Source: Poecilobothrus nobilitatus
Lineage: Eukaryota > Arthropoda > Insecta > Diptera > Dolichopodidae
Length of the DNA stretch: 64,000 bases
Reading direction: 5' to 3'
Assembly: GCA_947095535.1 (NCBI GenBank)
Contig: OX352774.1
Coordinates: 175,396,200-175,460,199, forward strand
This document shows, piece by piece, positions 62,495 through 64,000 of this stretch. Positions within the stretch are counted from its first letter, which is position 1. The number at the start of each line of letters is the position of its first letter. The notes under the pieces were generated by a model. The model saw only the letters and a program-made list of their open reading frames with translations, was not told the origin of the DNA and did not search any database. The translations under genes and the position numbers were made by a program.

Positions 62495-62514
62495 TTTATT
62501 TTATTACTTTTATT
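62495..62514 (-). terminator. Cluster of AATAAA polyadenylation signals
   Basis: Three overlapping or adjacent minus-strand AATAAA hexamers lie about 65-85 bp downstream of the stop codon of the RS-protein gene, a plausible 3' end for its mRNA. Such hexamers are common by chance in this A+T-rich DNA. Confidence 0.4.
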
Positions 62515-62579
62515 TTCACAAGATACCGATTCTTAAAATAAAAACTTTGAATTTACTTCTTGTGTTCTAATTTAAATTT

Positions 62580-64000
62580 TTATATAGATTTTTTCAATAA
62601 ATCCTTATCACGCTGAATTATTTCTTCTTTGCGATTTTTTTGCGCTTCAGATATCGCCTTTTCAATGTCTTCAACAGATTCTTCATGCATATTAGCATTA
62701 TTTTTCTCTTCGTTGGTATAACTACTGTTACACTTTTCTTCATTAGCATTGTTATGAGTTTTTTCCTTATTACCTTCGATTTCATTTTCGTCATATTTAT
62801 CATGAGCCCAACGATCTTCGGTTCTTTTGACATCTTTGCTACGTGAATGTCTTTTTGCAGGACTACGTCGAGCTCTTTCCATACTCTTGCTTCGAGAACG
62901 ACTTCGACTTCGGCTTCGACTGTATCGATTGAAACGTGGCGATCTAGGTCCCCCCCTGTATTGCGCTCTACCTCTATATCCACCAAAAGGACGACGACTT
63001 CGAGATATCCATCTACCACGATATCCACCTCTATAATTACCACCTCGAGGACCTCCCCATGGCGATTCAGATCTAGAACGACTTCGGCGTCCCATTGGAC
63101 TCGATCTCATTCGATCAACTGAACGCCGCCTAGGCGAGCCTGAAGGAGAACGTCTACGAAAACGAGGAGAACGTACCGGAGAATATCGACGAATAGGAGA
63201 ACGACGCCTATTTGGTGACCAACGTCTTGGAGATCGCGATCTTGATCTGCGATAATCACGATAACGTCCTCGTGATCTTGAACGAGACCTTGATCCAGAC
63301 CTATACCTTCTGTATCGACCACCGGAACGCGAACGAGAACGGGAACGTGATCTTGAACGAGATTTTTTTGTTTGATTCAAATTGAGATTTTCAATTGGTT
63401 CAGCTAATCTAAAGCAACCAAATTTATCTAAAACTATAGGTGGTCGAATAGCAAATGGTTTAATTTCAGGTTTTGGTATTGGGACAGGCGGTAAAAGCGG
63501 AGCTGGAGGCACTGCAATTTTGGGTTGTTCCTTAATAGGCGAAGGACTTTTATTTCCATGAGCAAAAGCCGAGACCATAGGATGTTTTGATCTTTCGTCA
63601 ATTTTCATACTAAAACTGGAAGAAGTTCCTGGTAAATTCATAAATGATGCTTGTGTATTATTTTCGTTAAGCGTTTGCATACTGCGTTTTTGTATTTGTT
63701 CTATTGTTTTTTCATATTTTTGCAAATCACTTGCTAATTTTGCTTCAACATCAAAAGATGGCAACGATTTTATTATTCTGTAAGATAAAAAAAAAAAAAA
63801 CAATTTATAAAACTGTTGTAAACATTTTTATCGTGAAACATACTTCAAAGCTTCCTTTAAATCCATATTATCAATTCCTTCAATTTTAATATTCTTTTCT
63901 TTTTTCTTTCTCTTTTCCTTCTTTGGTTTTTTTTCCTTTTTTTTCTTATCTTTTTTCTTTTCAAAACTTCCGTCACTCTGTTTATTCATATTTTTATGTG
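62580..64000 (-). CDS. RS-domain (SR-like) nuclear protein, two exons seen, gene may continue off the window
   Basis: Exon 2 is 62580-63777 and the preceding exon is 63844 to at least 63989. Joined, they give 447 residues from the ATG at 63987-63989 (context AAT before ATG). The frame is open to the window edge, so an earlier start or exon is possible. Residues about 10-35 are a Lys-rich tract (KKDKKKKEKKPKKEKRKKK). 57-80 is a helical segment (FDVEAKLASDLQKYEKTI). 135-163 is Pro-rich. 187-365 is a long RS domain with RSRSRS runs, RSP repeats and an RGG/GYRG-type insert (about 290-326). 369-447 is acidic and Asn-rich, ending in a charged helix. RS domains are phosphorylated and bind RNA or splicing factors in nuclear speckles, so a role in pre-mRNA processing is inferred. 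No RRM, cyclophilin or kinase domain is present. I cannot name the orthologue. Base composition is clearly coding, unlike the rest of the window. Confidence 0.88.
63778..63843 (-). other. 66-bp spliceosomal intron
   Basis: Minus-strand donor GTATGT (63843 downward) and a T-rich tract ending TTATCTTACAG (63778) bound a 66-bp intron. Joining gives codon AA|A and the smooth reading KEALKIIKSLPS. The length is typical of short fly introns. Confidence 0.88.

Noticed and set aside
62618..63322. Several open frames overlapping the RS-protein exon on both strands
   Set aside because: They are shadows of the repetitive arginine/serine codons; the spliced frame ending at 62580 is the coherent one.
1..64000. 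CRISPR array, bacterial defence system or phage/virus
   Set aside because: No regular direct-repeat/spacer pattern, no bacterial gene organisation, and all structure fits an insect nuclear genome.

Overview
The window looks like an insect, most probably dipteran, nuclear genome segment. It is extremely A+T-rich with long A/T homopolymers. Its one clear protein gene has a 66-bp intron with GT/AG ends. It carries tRNA-derived SINEs, hAT and TA-target DNA transposon remnants, and Jockey-like non-LTR fragments, and a CCCGTAC-ended interspersed repeat resembles ones I know from higher flies. Assignment to a particular fly family is not possible from the sequence alone.

About 62 of the 64 kb is intergenic or giant-intron DNA with no coding potential. 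Nearly all short open frames are low-complexity artefacts of A/T runs. What structure exists is a graveyard of mobile elements: a 0.9-kb TA-flanked inverted-repeat element (3.4-4.3 kb); three foldback MITEs of two families (11.7, 12.7 and 14.4 kb) and another at 16.8 kb; a 2-kb hAT element with a broken transposase C-terminus and a nested SINE (19.9-21.8 kb); a 400-bp hAT-type MITE with an exact 8-bp target duplication inside a second SINE (25.5 kb); a TA-flanked element (31.3 kb); foldback elements at 36.2 and 37.4 kb; a 1.5-kb repeat (38.6-40.1 kb); two converging non-LTR reverse-transcriptase relics (40.8-41.8 kb); TIR elements at 43.7, 45.7, 47.9 and 53.5 kb; and further SINE copies at 38.3, 40.6, 49.5, 58.3 and 58.5 kb. 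A retroposed 5' half of tRNA-Tyr with a 15-bp target duplication lies at 60.3 kb.

The only convincing gene is at the right edge on the minus strand (62,580 to at least 63,989). It encodes a roughly 447-residue protein with a lysine-rich N-terminus, a proline-rich linker, a long RS/RGG-like domain and a charged C-terminal helix, as expected of a nuclear speckle or splicing-associated SR-like protein. No operon or pathway logic links it to the rest.

The most unusual observation is an ~85-100 bp tandem module that recurs inside three otherwise different inverted-repeat elements (20.7, 37.7 and 48.1 kb). No CRISPR array, defence system, virus or toxin locus was seen.
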